This document shows, in pieces, positions 15,791 to 26,594 of a stretch of 64,000 nucleotides of DNA. The notes under the pieces were generated by a model. It was not told where the DNA came from. It saw only the letters and a program-made list of their open reading frames with translations, and searched no databases. The position numbers and the translations under genes were made by a program. The first letter of the stretch is position 1. Every line of letters begins with the position of its first letter. The stretch comes from Onthophagus taurus (taxonomy: Eukaryota > Arthropoda > Insecta > Coleoptera > Scarabaeidae), in contig NC_091968.1 in assembly GCF_036711975.1 (NCBI RefSeq), forward strand, positions 15,748,001 to 15,812,000, read 5' to 3'.

Positions 15791-16590
15791 GGAAAAACAC
15801 CATCGATGTGTTAACATTATTCTCAAATTAGGTTCGACATCCAATCTGTTTCGATACTTATTTTTTAAGTACACCAAGGCTGAGAACGCAGCTTCACAAG
15901 TATAAGTGGTGGCAAATCAGACAAATGGCATTAAAAATTGTATCGCTTTTTCGCTAACGCTGATACTCCTTTTAACAGCGCAACCAAAAATTGACAAATA
16001 AATTATATTATCCCTCAGTTTTAGTTCACGTTTCAATTACTATAGAATATTTATGTTATTTAAACTAAAATGTGATGGTTCAACCAAAGTAGATAGATCC
16101 TTCTGAAATGTTGTATAGGAACATAATTTCTAATTTTGAACAACTTTTCTTAATAAACTTTTTCCGTATTATGAACAAAAAGGTTACTTTACCTAAACTA
16201 AAAATAGTTTTCGATTCATTGTCAAGGCCGCCTTTGTTTTTAAAATATGAAAATATTCTTAAAATTCTCTTTACACCAAGCAGGGTTCCTTAGCATTAAA
16301 ATAAATTTCAAAAATTTTTAAGTCTTTCTACCTCTTCTAACATCTATCCTGGGACACATTGTATATGATGCAAACACAAAATAAAACAAAACCACAAAAG
16401 TAATTAAATCAAACAAACACAAATTATTTACAACAATTATTTTTGTTGTTTATCATAACAAAAATATGAATTTTATATCTTATCGCGTTAACTTACTGTT
16501 CGAATTATATTGGTACCTACTTGGGTGAATCCCCAGCATAGTTTGCCATATAGGTTCTGTTACCTAAACAGTGTAAGTGTAATTTTACTA
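15791..16590. other. AT-rich stretch without recognisable genes
   Basis: Only short chance ORFs of about 60 codons occur here. I see no conserved domain, tandem array or clear inverted repeat. Confidence 0.6.
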
Positions 16591-16596
16591 CCTATT

Positions 16597-16779
16597 ATGG
16601 CCACAAAAAGGGTTCATTACGACGCTGCATTAAAGCGACAAGTTATTGTATTTGCGGAAAGTAACGGTAATAGAGCAGCTAGCCGCCAATTCAACATAAA
16701 CGAATCAAATATTCGGCGTTGGAGAAAACACCGCTCAGCAACATTCTTATGTTATATAAATCATCGACCCCGGTTCTAA
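16597..16779 (+). pseudogene. psq/Brinker-type helix-turn-helix fragment
   Basis: From an ATG at 16597 the frame encodes a compact DNA-binding domain: KRVHYDAALKRQVIVFAE, then AASRQFNINESNIRRWRKHR. This helix-turn-helix is typical of the N-terminus of pogo-like transposases and of Brinker-type regulators. The similarity stops abruptly near 16735 and nothing downstream continues it, so this is a fragment or a lone first exon. Confidence 0.6.
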
Positions 16780-17148
16780 ACGAGGAAAATTTCTGCATGT
16801 ATGTATGCGTACAGGAGTGCGTAATTCTTACGCGCACTTAGGCCCCAGTGGTCCCCTTTTGCATACTCCCTTTTAGGCTCGAGATGGTATGAGAAGATCT
16901 CGTTAGGTGACGATACCGCTTACTCGTAGCCAATAAGGAATTACCGCCGCACAGTGGGGTATTTAGCTTCAAAAGCTGGCCAAAATTCAAATTTCCAAAG
17001 TTTTATCAAAACAGGTAAAAAGCGGCAAATTTTGTAGTCCAAAAAAAGGGGAATACGGGGAAAACGTTTCAGGTACAGTACCTATAATACATAACTCTAT
17101 GAACTCTTTTTAATAGATTAATTATATTCGATTTTAGGTTCATCTGGG
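16780..17148. other. Unassigned repeat-like stretch
   Basis: More GC-rich than its surroundings (16800-16960), then AT-rich. CACAGTGGGGTATTTAGC near 16960 could be a transposon terminus for the pseudogene that follows, but no partner terminus was found. No protein coding is visible. Confidence 0.35.
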
Positions 17149-18051
17149 ATGAAAGTAGTAATCCGTAGACATCTTTACGAGATCATGCGAAATTGCCCAG
17201 AAAAAGCTTTGTCAAAAAAATTAGTTTTGATGGAAAACTATTTAGTTACCGATGCAAATTTTGATGAAGAGGAGAAGGCAAATGTTTCTCAACAAATAAG
17301 AATTTTAAAATCCAAATTTAGGACTAAATGGCAAGGTGCTCATAAAAAACATGAAGTATTTTTCAAGCAAAATGCCGCTTGGTTAGATGGTACAATCAGC
17401 ATTCCCTATGAAAGGCGAACTTCTGGTGTTGGTCGACCAACTAAAAGCTTTGAGGAATCCAGCGAACGAACCAAGAGAAGAAAAATATGCAGCAAATGAA
17501 ATTACGTGAATTTGGAAACGTATCTGCTTCTCGAGTAGTAAAAGACGTAGCAGTTTCCCCAAGGCGAGGACAAAAATATGAAACGGCAAAAAATGAATAA
17601 TTTTCCGCTTCCAGTACTGCCGCGGCCGCTAGACGAATGTCACCGCAAGACGCTTTGGCGATGTTTGTAGAAGCCGATTTGTCCAGAAGACAATATGAAA
17701 TTGTTAGGACTAGCGACAAGAAATTATACCCATACTACAGTGTTTTGCAACGAGCAAAAAAAGAGTGCTATCCATCTAAGGATGCCATAACAGTCAGCGA
17801 AACTAGTGCTGAAATAAAATTACAAAGCTTATAAGATCACACTTCTTCGCGATTATGCGGATACTTAAAAGAAGTTTTATTAATGTTGAACGATGACGAA
17901 ATAAAAAACTTCTCTTCAGCTCGTTTTTGTAGACCGATAAGGATACGATTTCTACACGAAACTGTGGACGTCACAAATGAAGAAGTAGACTATGTTAACA
18001 ACCAAATTAGGAATCTAAGCCCGATAGAAAAAAACCCGACTAAAGTTTTTT
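17149..18051 (+). pseudogene. Frameshifted gene of an unrecognised insect repeat family
   Basis: Pieces in different frames read as one protein: 17149-17499 (basic, with VGRPTKSFEESSERTKRRK), 17637-17834 (ALAMFVEADLSRRQYEIVR, KECYPSKDAI) and a further frame from about 17840 to 18051 (LCGYLKEVLL, ending at a stop). At least two indels and a stop break it. I have the impression of a widespread insect repeat protein, with the SKSFE-SERSKRRK-type basic linker as its hallmark, but cannot name it or give a function. The gap 17500-17636 may be an intron or decayed coding sequence. Confidence 0.5.
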
Positions 18052-18296
18052 AGTTTTCTAAATATCCTTGAAATTAATTTTCGAATTAAGAATACATAGA
18101 ATTTACCTGCAACTACGATGGTGATAAACAATTGTAATTTTAACAAATGTTGTTTAAGTACACTTGTGTCATTGTGACATTTAAATTGTGTAATAAGAAA
18201 TAACATTTGAAGGTTATAAAAATTACGTCGCACAATTTCTTTAACGAGGAACTTATGAACATGGTACTGGCATCACGGTAAAATTCTGTGCTTGCG

Positions 18297-18510
18297 ACTC
18301 GTGTCAATGCAGAAAGGTTTCCAGAGAGATATCATCCGGCACGTGAATCCTTTTAACGTGTGCTGATAGGGAAAATGACAATATTCGACCGAGGCTTGGG
18401 GAAAATGGAGAAGCAGTTCGAAGAGCAGCCACAATCTCACAATCCACAATTTGGCGAATATTGAGGCGCAACCAACTCCATCCATATCACGTGCAACGTG
18501 TATAATAGAC
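18297..18510 (+). pseudogene. Tc1/mariner-like helix-turn-helix fragment
   Basis: The frame at 18297 reads RVNAERFPERYHPARESF. After an indel, another frame from about 18371 reads ENDNIRPRLGENGEAVRRAA and STIWRILRRNQLHPYHVQRV, then stops. This is the N-terminal DNA-binding part of a mariner-type transposase, of the same general type as the DD41D elements elsewhere in the window. The catalytic half is missing. The surrounding 18052-18296 and 18511-18960 stretches hold no genes; a GC-rich patch at 18675-18710 with repeated GGGGC motifs may be a terminus of an unidentified element. Confidence 0.65.
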
Positions 18511-18959
18511 CGGAGTGAAAAACAGAAAAGTTTCCGAATCGAATCGTAGTAGTGCGGAAAACTTGCTACTCGTTAATACGAACTCAAAGAAAAAAAATTT
18601 TTGAAATCGAACAATATCTTTCGTTCGCGTATCGTATTCAAAGTTTATGAATTTGAACAGAAATTGAACAGATATAGGGGAACCCGGGGCACAACGGGGT
18701 ACCGGGGCGCAATGAAGTTTGACGTTTTTCCGATAAAGGAGGTGTTACTAGTGAGCGACAATAAGTAAAACTAGCCCAACATGTCACAATTCAAGTACCG
18801 CACCCATGTTAGTCTAGTTTTCTCGAGCGTTTGTTCGTGAAGTTCTCGTTGTGTGCAAGGTTTGTAAAGCGTATTGTACTTAACCGTTTTTTTTTCAAAC
18901 CTAACCTAATCCAAATGTTTACATTATATACATATATTTTTCAGGATTTAAAAAAGCTT

Positions 18960-20570
18960 CTTTACAAAAAACTCAGATATTTTCGCCACCTGTAAAATCT
19001 GCAACAAAAATCTGAAAACGTCAGGTAATACATCTAACCTTCGCTGCCATATTGAAAAGGTACATAAACAACTATTATTAGAAAATGAAAGGGCTAATAA
19101 TAATAATACAGAAACTGTTCCACATACGCAACCAAAACAGCGGAAAATTTCTGAAATCATTACAATTTCACCTAAACATGTGACATCATCTTCGTGTCAT
19201 AGTGATGTATCTAAGAGTATAGAGGAGACGACAGTATCTATTATCCACGAATCTCAACCTCTGGCATGTACTTCTTCCGTATTAGCAAGTCAATGTAAAT
19301 GTAACGATCCATTTTTTGGACAAATTACATCTATTGAGTGGGACATTGGGCGTACTTGAGGCTGCACGAGAGACATACGGCTACTTACTTAGAAGAAAAA
19401 TGATCTCGGCTCCTTATTGAGTGGAACGTTGTCACAAACAAGGTTTCTGCTTGTGTTACGGATAACGACAGTACAATGATGAAACTAAATATTAGCTTGT
19501 TTGGCGACAAAAAGACTATTTCTTGTTTCGCACACACAATTAATTTGGTTGTCACTCAGGCAATAGATAAGTCGACGGAAGTCTCAGTATTAATTAATAA
19601 AGTGCGCGACATTGTTAAATTTATTAAGAGAAGCGTTAACGCCAATGATGAGTTGCGCAAGAAACAGATAGATTCAGGGGCTTCTGAAGGCAATACGAAG
19701 AAGAAAATGATCCTCGATGTAAAAACGAGATGGAATTCTTCTTATTTTATGTTGGACAGGTTCGCCCAGTTAACCCCTATTTTAAGCGAAATATTGCTCA
19801 CACGCCCAGAAGCTCCCTCTATGATCACTGGCTCTGAGCTGAATACTATTAATGAGATGATTGAGATACTAACGTCATTTGAAATCGTTACTAGGGAGGT
19901 TTCCGCAAACTCCTATGTTACTGTTAGTAAGGTTATACCGCTGGTGAGTTGCTTAATGGAAGCTTTGACTAAATGTGCACCGCAAGATTCCATCGTAGTT
20001 GAATTAAAAAATGTATCGCAAACGAATATGAGCAGACAATTCGATAAAATTGAATTTAATTCGATTCTGGCGGTGGTAACTGTATTAGATCGAAGATTCA
20101 AATTGCTGCATTTTAAAGATGCCTTGGCTAAAAGCAAAACACTTTCTTGTTTAAATTGTTTAATAAGAGATGAAAGAAACGTCACCAATTTGTCAGAATC
20201 TTCCAACGATTCTGAAAAAGAAAAGGCTTTTGATATTTGGACATATCATAAACATTTGGCTCACCAGAACATCAAGTCTAAACAATCCTCTTTCTCCACC
20301 ATCACAACAATGGAGACAGAAGTGCAAATGTATCTCGGATCAGCTGTTGCTTCTATTACCCAAAATCCGATCAAAATGTGGAATGACATGAAAAGTTTGT
20401 TTCCGGGACTATATAAACAAGCTACTAAATATTTACCTATCGTGATTACGTCAGTCCCAAGTGAACGACTCTGTTCTAAAGCCGGAGCAACTATCACGCA
20501 GCAGCGAAACCGTTTGAAAGGGAAAAGGCTGTCCAAGTTATTGTTTCTAAATTCTGTACTCAATAAATAA
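18960..20570 (+). pseudogene. hAT transposase with BED zinc finger, internally deleted
   Basis: A BED-type finger is read from about 18974 (CKICNKNLKTSG...LRCHIEKVH) and continues open to a stop at 19357-19359. The main body at 19476-20570 (364 aa) contains the CFAHTINLVV segment, the KTRWNSSYFML motif and the C-terminal hAT dimerisation block (SVPSERLCSKAG...NRLKGKRLSKLL). Between them the first part of the catalytic domain, with the DGWTS-like motif, is largely missing; only VVTNKVSACVTDNDSTMM precedes the body. The element is therefore a non-autonomous relic. Related domesticated proteins are ZBED factors, but the breaks argue against function here. Confidence 0.8.
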
Positions 20571-20649
20571 TGCTGTTGTTTCTACATTCACTAAAGTACA
20601 TACTCATAAATAAATACATACATTACATTAAATACATATCGGGTAGGCG

Positions 20650-21176
20650 GACCAACCAACCTTGCACCGCGACCCTAAGGATCTATTGTACCCCGATAGA
20701 TATCGTTATCAAATTTCACCGTGCAGTCCAATGCTCTTAACGAACATTAATACCTTGCTCGGCGAAAGGTCATTCAGATCTTTTGAGGAGATAAACTGCG
20801 ACCCAAAAATCGAGAATCTGATACGGTTAACGGCAGGGCAGTGGCATAAAACATGCTCAACCGTCTCTGCTTCCTCCGCACATAGTCGGCATTCAACATC
20901 GTCGGCTAAACCCAACAAGTTGAGGTGTGCTTTTAATCGGCAGTGCCCAGTAAAAACACCCATTAGAACTTTTATGCTACTACGGGCAAGTCCTAAAATA
21001 TTCCCGGGTTTGACAGTGGCGATGTTAATAAACACCTTAGCATGTCTCATTCCAGGAGAACTGGTCCACAGTAGGCGAAGTCTGTCTTCAGCCCACAGTC
21101 CAATCCTATATTTGGCCATCGCAAATGATACACCAACTGCTGGTTCCGGTCCCTTAAATACGTAAAATACATACAT
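20650..21176 (-). pseudogene. LINE 3' fragment (reverse transcriptase/RNase H tail)
   Basis: On the minus strand, 20709-21176 encodes the end of a non-LTR retrotransposon ORF2. It has a TGHCRLKAHLNLLGL segment followed by a zinc knuckle CRLCAEEAETVEHVLCHCP, as in jockey- or R1-like elements. The element is cut at its 5' side near 21176; its 3' side runs into TA-rich simple sequence near 20600-20650. No palm domain remains. Confidence 0.75.
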
Positions 21177-22013
21177 AAATAAATAAAAGTAAGTAAGTAG
21201 TATATAAGTTATGTATTTTACTCATAATACATTTTAATAACTGGATTTTTGATTTTATTTTGATGGCCTTGTATTTCTGTTATAGTTAGTAGTACAGTGT
21301 GCATTTGTGTAGCCTTTTATGATAACTTTAGATAGTTAAATTGAAAAAGCTAAAAAAAACATCGATACATCGAACCATCGATATTTCTTTTTACGATGTT
21401 TGCATCCCTAAATCTGAGATGATACTTCACTGCTTTTGCGAAAAAAGCTTTGACAAGTGTTGTTTAAAAGTGTTAAAATCATTTAATCTAAAAATCAAAT
21501 CTGTTTTTTTACGTTGCTATGTAACCAAGGTAATTTTGTTTTGTTTGTTGTTAGTGGAAAATTTTCGATTCGCAACCGAGTGGTTGAACGTGCGTGGTGT
21601 TCTTTTTCATTCTAAATTCAAATTCATGTAAACTGTTGTTAATAAACTCTTTTATTGCGATTAGTGAAACATTCTTTCGTTCTATTTAAGTAAGTGAAAA
21701 ACTAATTAACAAGTGTATTTGTCCAAATCCAGTAATAGTCAACTGCACTTGCCCTAAAGAAAAAAAGGTACGTCAATTAGAAAAAAGGATTTCTTTACGC
21801 TCAGAGACACCTCAGGCAAGGTAAGATTTCGACGGTGGATACAAAAGAATCGCAAAAGCTTACACTATGGTTGCAGAGACAGATAGACTTAGCTCGTCAG
21901 CTAAATCAGACCACCCTGCCTGGACCTTCTTGTAGTAATATTGATCCTGAACCAGAGATAACTTTTGAAGTTGATAATAATAAGTAGATTCCGACTTTCA
22001 GTCCCCACGCTCT
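21177..22013. other. AT-rich stretch with no confident gene
   Basis: Contains short chance ORFs only. ATCGAT motifs recur near 21360-21385. From about 21770 the sequence may hold a decayed upstream part of the fragment that follows, but no continuous frame is left. Confidence 0.5.
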
Positions 22014-22442
22014 TTGTCGTCTCAATCAGGTTGTTCAAAAACTTCACAGATACGACTGTCACTTCCATCAACTGCTTTGACAAGTGATCGATTTGGTGTG
22101 TCTGACAGAGCAACAGCTGCTATTCCTTCTAGCGTACTCAAAGGCCTAGGTCTTATTACTGATAGTAATGCATCTCTTATCGTTGATAGAAGCAGAGAGA
22201 AAGAGAAATGTAGATTAAAACTTACCGCATCGGAGGAGGTAATGAGGTAAATGAACGGTCCGATGGGCCTGTACTTCGATGGTAGAATGGATGAAACTTT
22301 AGTCTTGGTTGAAAAAGGAGGCAAACGATACCAATGTGTACAAACGGAAGAACACATTTCAGTAATTAAGGAACCAGGCTCGAAGTACCTTTCTCACTTA
22401 GTACCTACCTCAAAAAGTGGAAAAGAAATATTCATATCTTAA
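22014..22442 (+). pseudogene. Fragment of a conserved repeat-borne insect protein
   Basis: Two adjacent frames (22014-22250 and 22251-22442) read as one protein split by a stop: SDRATAAIPSSVLKGLGL and DRSREKEK, then GLYFDGRMDETLVLVEKGGK and EEHISVIKEPGSKYLSHL. I recognise this combination from repeated insect and cnidarian predicted proteins without a named function. The downstream part is cut off shortly before the Sola-like transposon inserted at 22510. Confidence 0.5.
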
Positions 22443-22509
22443 ATTATTAAATATTGACAATACTGCATATTTTATTACAGATCAAGTGCTATATAGAGGA
22501 ATTACATAT

Positions 22510-22540
22510 CGTCGCCGGGCGTGCAATACCTCCAATGTGA
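22510..22540 (+). repeat. Left terminal inverted repeat of Sola-like element
   Basis: Starts CGTCGCCGGGCGTGCAATAC and pairs with 26172-26202, which on the complementary strand starts CGCCGCCGGGCGTGCAATAC. The end of the repeat also contains the first copy of the subterminal motif. Confidence 0.9.
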
Positions 22541-22820
22541 CATACCTTCCTAAATCTAGGTTTTGACACTAAAAGACGCATTGGAGATTGCCGCATCTTC
22601 TGGCGATATCTCTAATGTTCCGCAGTCCACTAACATGGTATTCAAAACAACTTTTTAATCGCCAATGTGACGCATGCCCAAATACTATGACAGAAATATA
22701 CCCAATGTGCAATTAAGCAACATTGGTGTTATTTACCAGGCGTTCAATACCTCCGATGTGCGTTCTTTAGTACATTGGATTTATATTTTCGCAAGACTGA
22801 ATGCACATCGGTTGTATTTC
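22525..22820. repeat. Left subterminal motif array (AATACCnnCCAATGTG)
   Basis: Copies or near copies of AATACCTCCAATGTG or its core CCAATGTG occur at 22525-22540, 22661-22669, 22701-22710 and 22745-22762, and inverted near 22573-22585, 22718-22730, 22771-22780 and 22801-22819. Both orientations are used. They are likely transposase binding sites. Confidence 0.75.
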
Positions 22821-23300
22821 CTAACCTCTAAATTCAATTCTACGGCGGTTAAACATTTTATTTACAACGTTTGTTTGCCAATTTCCTTAAAATTCGAAAG
22901 CTAAATTAGTGCTTGAAGTGAATTTAGAATCGAAGAAGCCGTTATAAAGGTATGTATCATTTATTATAATAAATAGTTTATTTTTGTATTATAAGACGAT
23001 TTGTGAAAATATAGACCCATTAGCAGAAGTAAACAAAAAGGGGTAAATACTTTTACTCTCAAGAATTCTCGCTGGTAGAACCATTTATTTCTTTTTAATC
23101 ACTTCGACATTGTTTTGATACCAGTCAGATTTTAGAACAAACCAGAATAGTCACAGTATTTCATTTCACATTCCTTGAAATGATAAAGAAGGAGTGGTTT
23201 TTCATGCAGAGTATCCTGTGTATACATATTTTTAGCCAAATTTTATGCTTGAATGTAGTATTTTATTTCCAGGAAAAATGTCTTCAAGGACACGAAAATA

Positions 23301-25780
23301 ATGAACCTGGTGCAGATGAATAACAGTGCCAAAAGGAACTGTTTATCTCGACCAGATCCACCAAAAATAGTTACTGGAAATTATGTAGTTAGCTCCGATG
23401 GGACGCTTGATAGAGTGAATGATGATATGTCGCAGAAAAGTGAAGATGCAGTTCCACAACCACAACCATTGGAATACACCAATCTGATAGAAGAAAAAAA
23501 GAAGACAATTCAACTAGAAACGTGTAATGACATTATTTACGTAGAGGAGCCAGGTAATAATGATAGATACCTGCACACGAATGACACGGTCCTGGAAAAA
23601 TCGAATGAGGTAGAAACTGCAGATAGGCATTCAAATTTTGGTCTGGGTGAAAATCCAAGCATCGGACTTGAAGAACTCGAAGAATTAGGAAGAAGTCCAC
23701 ATTTTGTGCTCATTCACGTTCCAGAGGAGATGGAAAACGCAGGAAGAGACACTGATTTTGGATCTGTCGAAGATCCTTGTATCATAGAAAACAACGAAGA
23801 AACAGAGGAAGAAGTCCGTGAAAAGTTCGAGAACGTCAAAGAGGCAGTAGAGGGCAAAGAAGAACAAAAACAATCGGAAGACCCTTATTCTGATTCTAGA
23901 GGAGGTACAGAGATGGGTAAAAAATATAAACAAATAAAAAATGCAGAAAACGATTCTGATTTTGAGCCAGTAAGTAGTGATGAGGAAGGCGAAATCATTT
24001 TAAAGAAAAGGACACATTTGAAGCGAGGAGACATGCTAGAAACAGTATTAAAAAGAGTTCGAGGTAAACGTTATGCAGGTTACAGAAGAAATGAAGAAAA
24101 ACATATAACACGTACTCCAAGGGAAGCTAGACATCTAAAGGCAAGATGCAATCACAACACAATAGAAATAGAAAAAATAACAAAAAAATCTTTTTTGTGC
24201 GCTTCACTTACCGATGAGGACAGACAAGATATTTTTCGAAGACTATGGAAGCTAGATACTTGGAATGAAAAAAAACTATTTATCCGAAATCTCATTGTCA
24301 CCAGACCAATTCGCAGACGAAGAAAAGACATAAAAAATAAGGATGGTGATTTCAAGAAAAATGAAGGTCATGACTATTTTCTTACGAAGCGAAATGGGGA
24401 AAGACTCAAAGTTTGTCACAAGATATTTTACATACTTTAAGTTTGGGTGAAGACTGCTTGAAGAGATGGCTAAAAGAAAGCAGGTCGGTCTCTGAGTCAT
24501 CTACAGATGATACTATAAGTCACTCTGAAATTCCGATGAATAATAACAAAAAAGAAACTCGTGGTATACAGCAACAGAAATTAAGCCGCACTGTTGTTGA
24601 GTGGCTTAGTTTGATACCAAAAGTACCGTCACACTATTGTAGAGCATCTTCATCTAGACATTATGTTGACAATGCTTTTGTTTCAAAACAAAATATGCAT
24701 AAAATATACAAGACTTGGTGTACAGAAAATGAAAAAGAAGTAACGCACCTTAAATCATTTAAATGTATTTTGAGGGATGAAAAAATTTCTATCCACAAAC
24801 CTCGCAAAGATCAATGTGATACTTGTGTTGGTTATAAATGTGGAAATGTTTCTGAAGTCGAATATAATCTTCACCGTGGAAAAGAAAAAGCTGGTAGAGA
24901 AGAAAAAGCAGCTCTGAAGGCTAGTGCAAGTGATGAAAACTTTGTTGTCACCATGGACCTTCAGAGTGTTTTGACATGCCCAAAACTCCTAGCTTCAGTA
25001 AGCTACTATAAGCTGAAGCTACAACTACACAATTTTACCATTTATTCGTTAAACGACAAAAGGGTTGCGCTATATGTATGGCACGAAGCCAATGGCGGAG
25101 TTTCATCGAATGAATTCACGTCCTCTGTAATTGATTACTTGCTGTCCAAGCTGGAGGACCAGAACAAAATTAGATCATTTGTTCTGATTTCGGACGGATG
25201 CAACTATCAAAACCGCAATAAGGTCTTGGCAAGTGCTCTTAATGACTTTGCCGTTGAAAAAAAAGTAACAATTCACCAGCTTTTCTTAGAAAAGGGACAT
25301 ACCATGATGGAAGCTGATTCTGTCCATTCAGCATTAGAACATTACTTCCATCCTCCTATCAACTCGCCGACTGACTACGTGGCAAGAATGCGACTGGCTC
25401 GACCAAATCTTCCATACGAGATAAAAGTTCTAGATCACACTTTCTTTAAAAAATATGAAATGCCTTCTAATTTTCCGTCCATTAGGCCAGGAAAGCGTGT
25501 GGGAGATCCCGTTGTAGTCGATGTTCGTCAAATAAAATATTTACCTGATGGTAAAGTTTTATACACCTTGGACTACTCTAAAAATTGGCAAGAATTACCT
25601 CATCGAAGATGTCCTCAAGAAACTGCTTCTTCCACTATACCGCTTTATAAAAGACAACTGCCAATATCTGACGACAAATACAACCATTTGCAAGACTTAA
25701 AGGGAGTTATAGAAAAAGATCATCATCCATTTTACGATGCATTGCCGCACGAACATAAAAAGAAGAAAACTAAAAACTAA
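23301..25780 (+). pseudogene. Sola-like transposase with one frameshift
   Basis: The N-terminal frame (23301-24440, 379 aa) is acidic and disordered, with repeated NAGRDTDFG and NDSDFEP motifs, then basic. The C-terminal frame continues from about 24416 to 25780 and carries the core: SHYCRASSSRHYVD, a Cys pair (CDTCVGYKC), TMDLQ, the acidic LISDGCNYQNRN and EKGHTMMEADSVHSALEHY. Asp in TMDLQ, Asp in ISDG and Glu in ADSVHSALE are candidate catalytic acids. The frames meet at 24413-24440, where one base missing from the T-run at 24426-24429 would explain the shift. Otherwise the coding is uninterrupted, so inactivation looks recent. An intron at that point is a less likely alternative because no good GT-AG pair fits. 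Confidence 0.75.
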
Positions 25781-25957
25781 AGTTTTTCTTTCAGTTGAAT
25801 AATTAAGATGATTTTCTTTTGAAGCGTTTTGATAAATTTCTATGCATAAATAATATAATAATAAATAAATTTATGAGTAGACAGGGCTTTTATTTGTTTT
25901 GCACAAATATATTATTTCTAAATCCTAAAATAGGTACAATGAAACCGTAAAGTGGTA

Positions 25958-26202
25958 AATACCAACAATGTGATATTTTAAAATGTAGCAATACCCCCAA
26001 TGTGACTTGCATAAGCGAATTTTTGGAGAAAAAAGGTGTTCCGATTGTTTTTGTGTGATCTGTTACATTCAAAATGTATATAAATCAGCGTCAATACAAT
26101 TTTTTATGATATTTTTCCGAATCTCCTTCAATTATATAGTTTTTTCGTTCTCCTGTAAAGTTTGTAATTATTCACATTAGAGGTATTGCACGCCCGGCGG
26201 CG
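25958..26202. repeat. Right subterminal motifs and right terminal inverted repeat
   Basis: Motif copies lie at 25958-25972 (AATACCAACAATGTG) and 25988-26005 (CAATACCCCCAATGTG), then the terminal repeat at 26172-26202. The 25781-25957 stretch after the gene is AT-rich and otherwise empty. Confidence 0.8.
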
Positions 26203-26219
26203 ATATGCAAAAAATGTTG

Positions 26220-26500
26220 TAATTTGTTATGGTCAAAATGAGTTTGGCGACTATTTATTGTGTAAAATTACTAACATATTACTAAACTTTAAATTAAATA
26301 CATGTACTTTTGTCGGATATTCAATTATTATATCGTGTGATCCCCTTACAGGATTATATTTCGCAAATAACAATGAAACTTGTAAATTAGTGCACATAAA
26401 TGTAAAGTCACTGATCTGTGTAGAGCCTCTTTTGGTGCAAAAAGTTAATAATTGCTATCGGTACTCTTTTAGATCTGCACCATTTGAACTGTAATGATTA
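26220..26500 (+). pseudogene. Unidentified coding fragment right of the Sola-like element
   Basis: An open frame of about 90 codons follows the target duplication, with YGQNEFGDYLLCKITNILL, then KLVHINVKSLICVEPLL and a final YRYSFRSAPFEL. It looks like the C-terminal domain of a repeat-borne protein with beta-strand character and ends in a normal stop at 26492-26494. I cannot assign a family. Confidence 0.35.
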
Positions 26501-26594
26501 CTGTACATTTTGTTTTTTTAACACGTTAAGTTGTAATTAATTATATTAGTTTTTTAATTGTTATGTTACATATTATCATAGCCAGCGCTTAAAA

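Larger units (their letters stand above)
22510..26202 (+). mobile_element. Complete Sola-like DNA transposon
   Basis: The 3693-bp element is bounded by 31-bp inverted repeats with two mismatches and flanked by ATAT on both sides (22506-22509 and 26203-26206), a 4-bp target-site duplication. It holds one transposase gene and an array of subterminal motifs at both ends. Four-base duplications are known for the Sola superfamily, and ATAT is what I would expect of one of its groups; the transposase is of the DUF7869-like kind also seen at 14.1-15.4 kb and 59.0-59.6 kb. Confidence 0.85.

Noticed and set aside
20662..21165. Plus-strand 167-codon ORF
   Set aside because: It is the antisense shadow of the LINE fragment, whose zinc knuckle is on the minus strand.
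24413..24440. Independent second gene starting at TTG 24413
   Set aside because: TTG is not a plausible eukaryotic start here; motif order shows that it continues the upstream transposase after a one-base shift.
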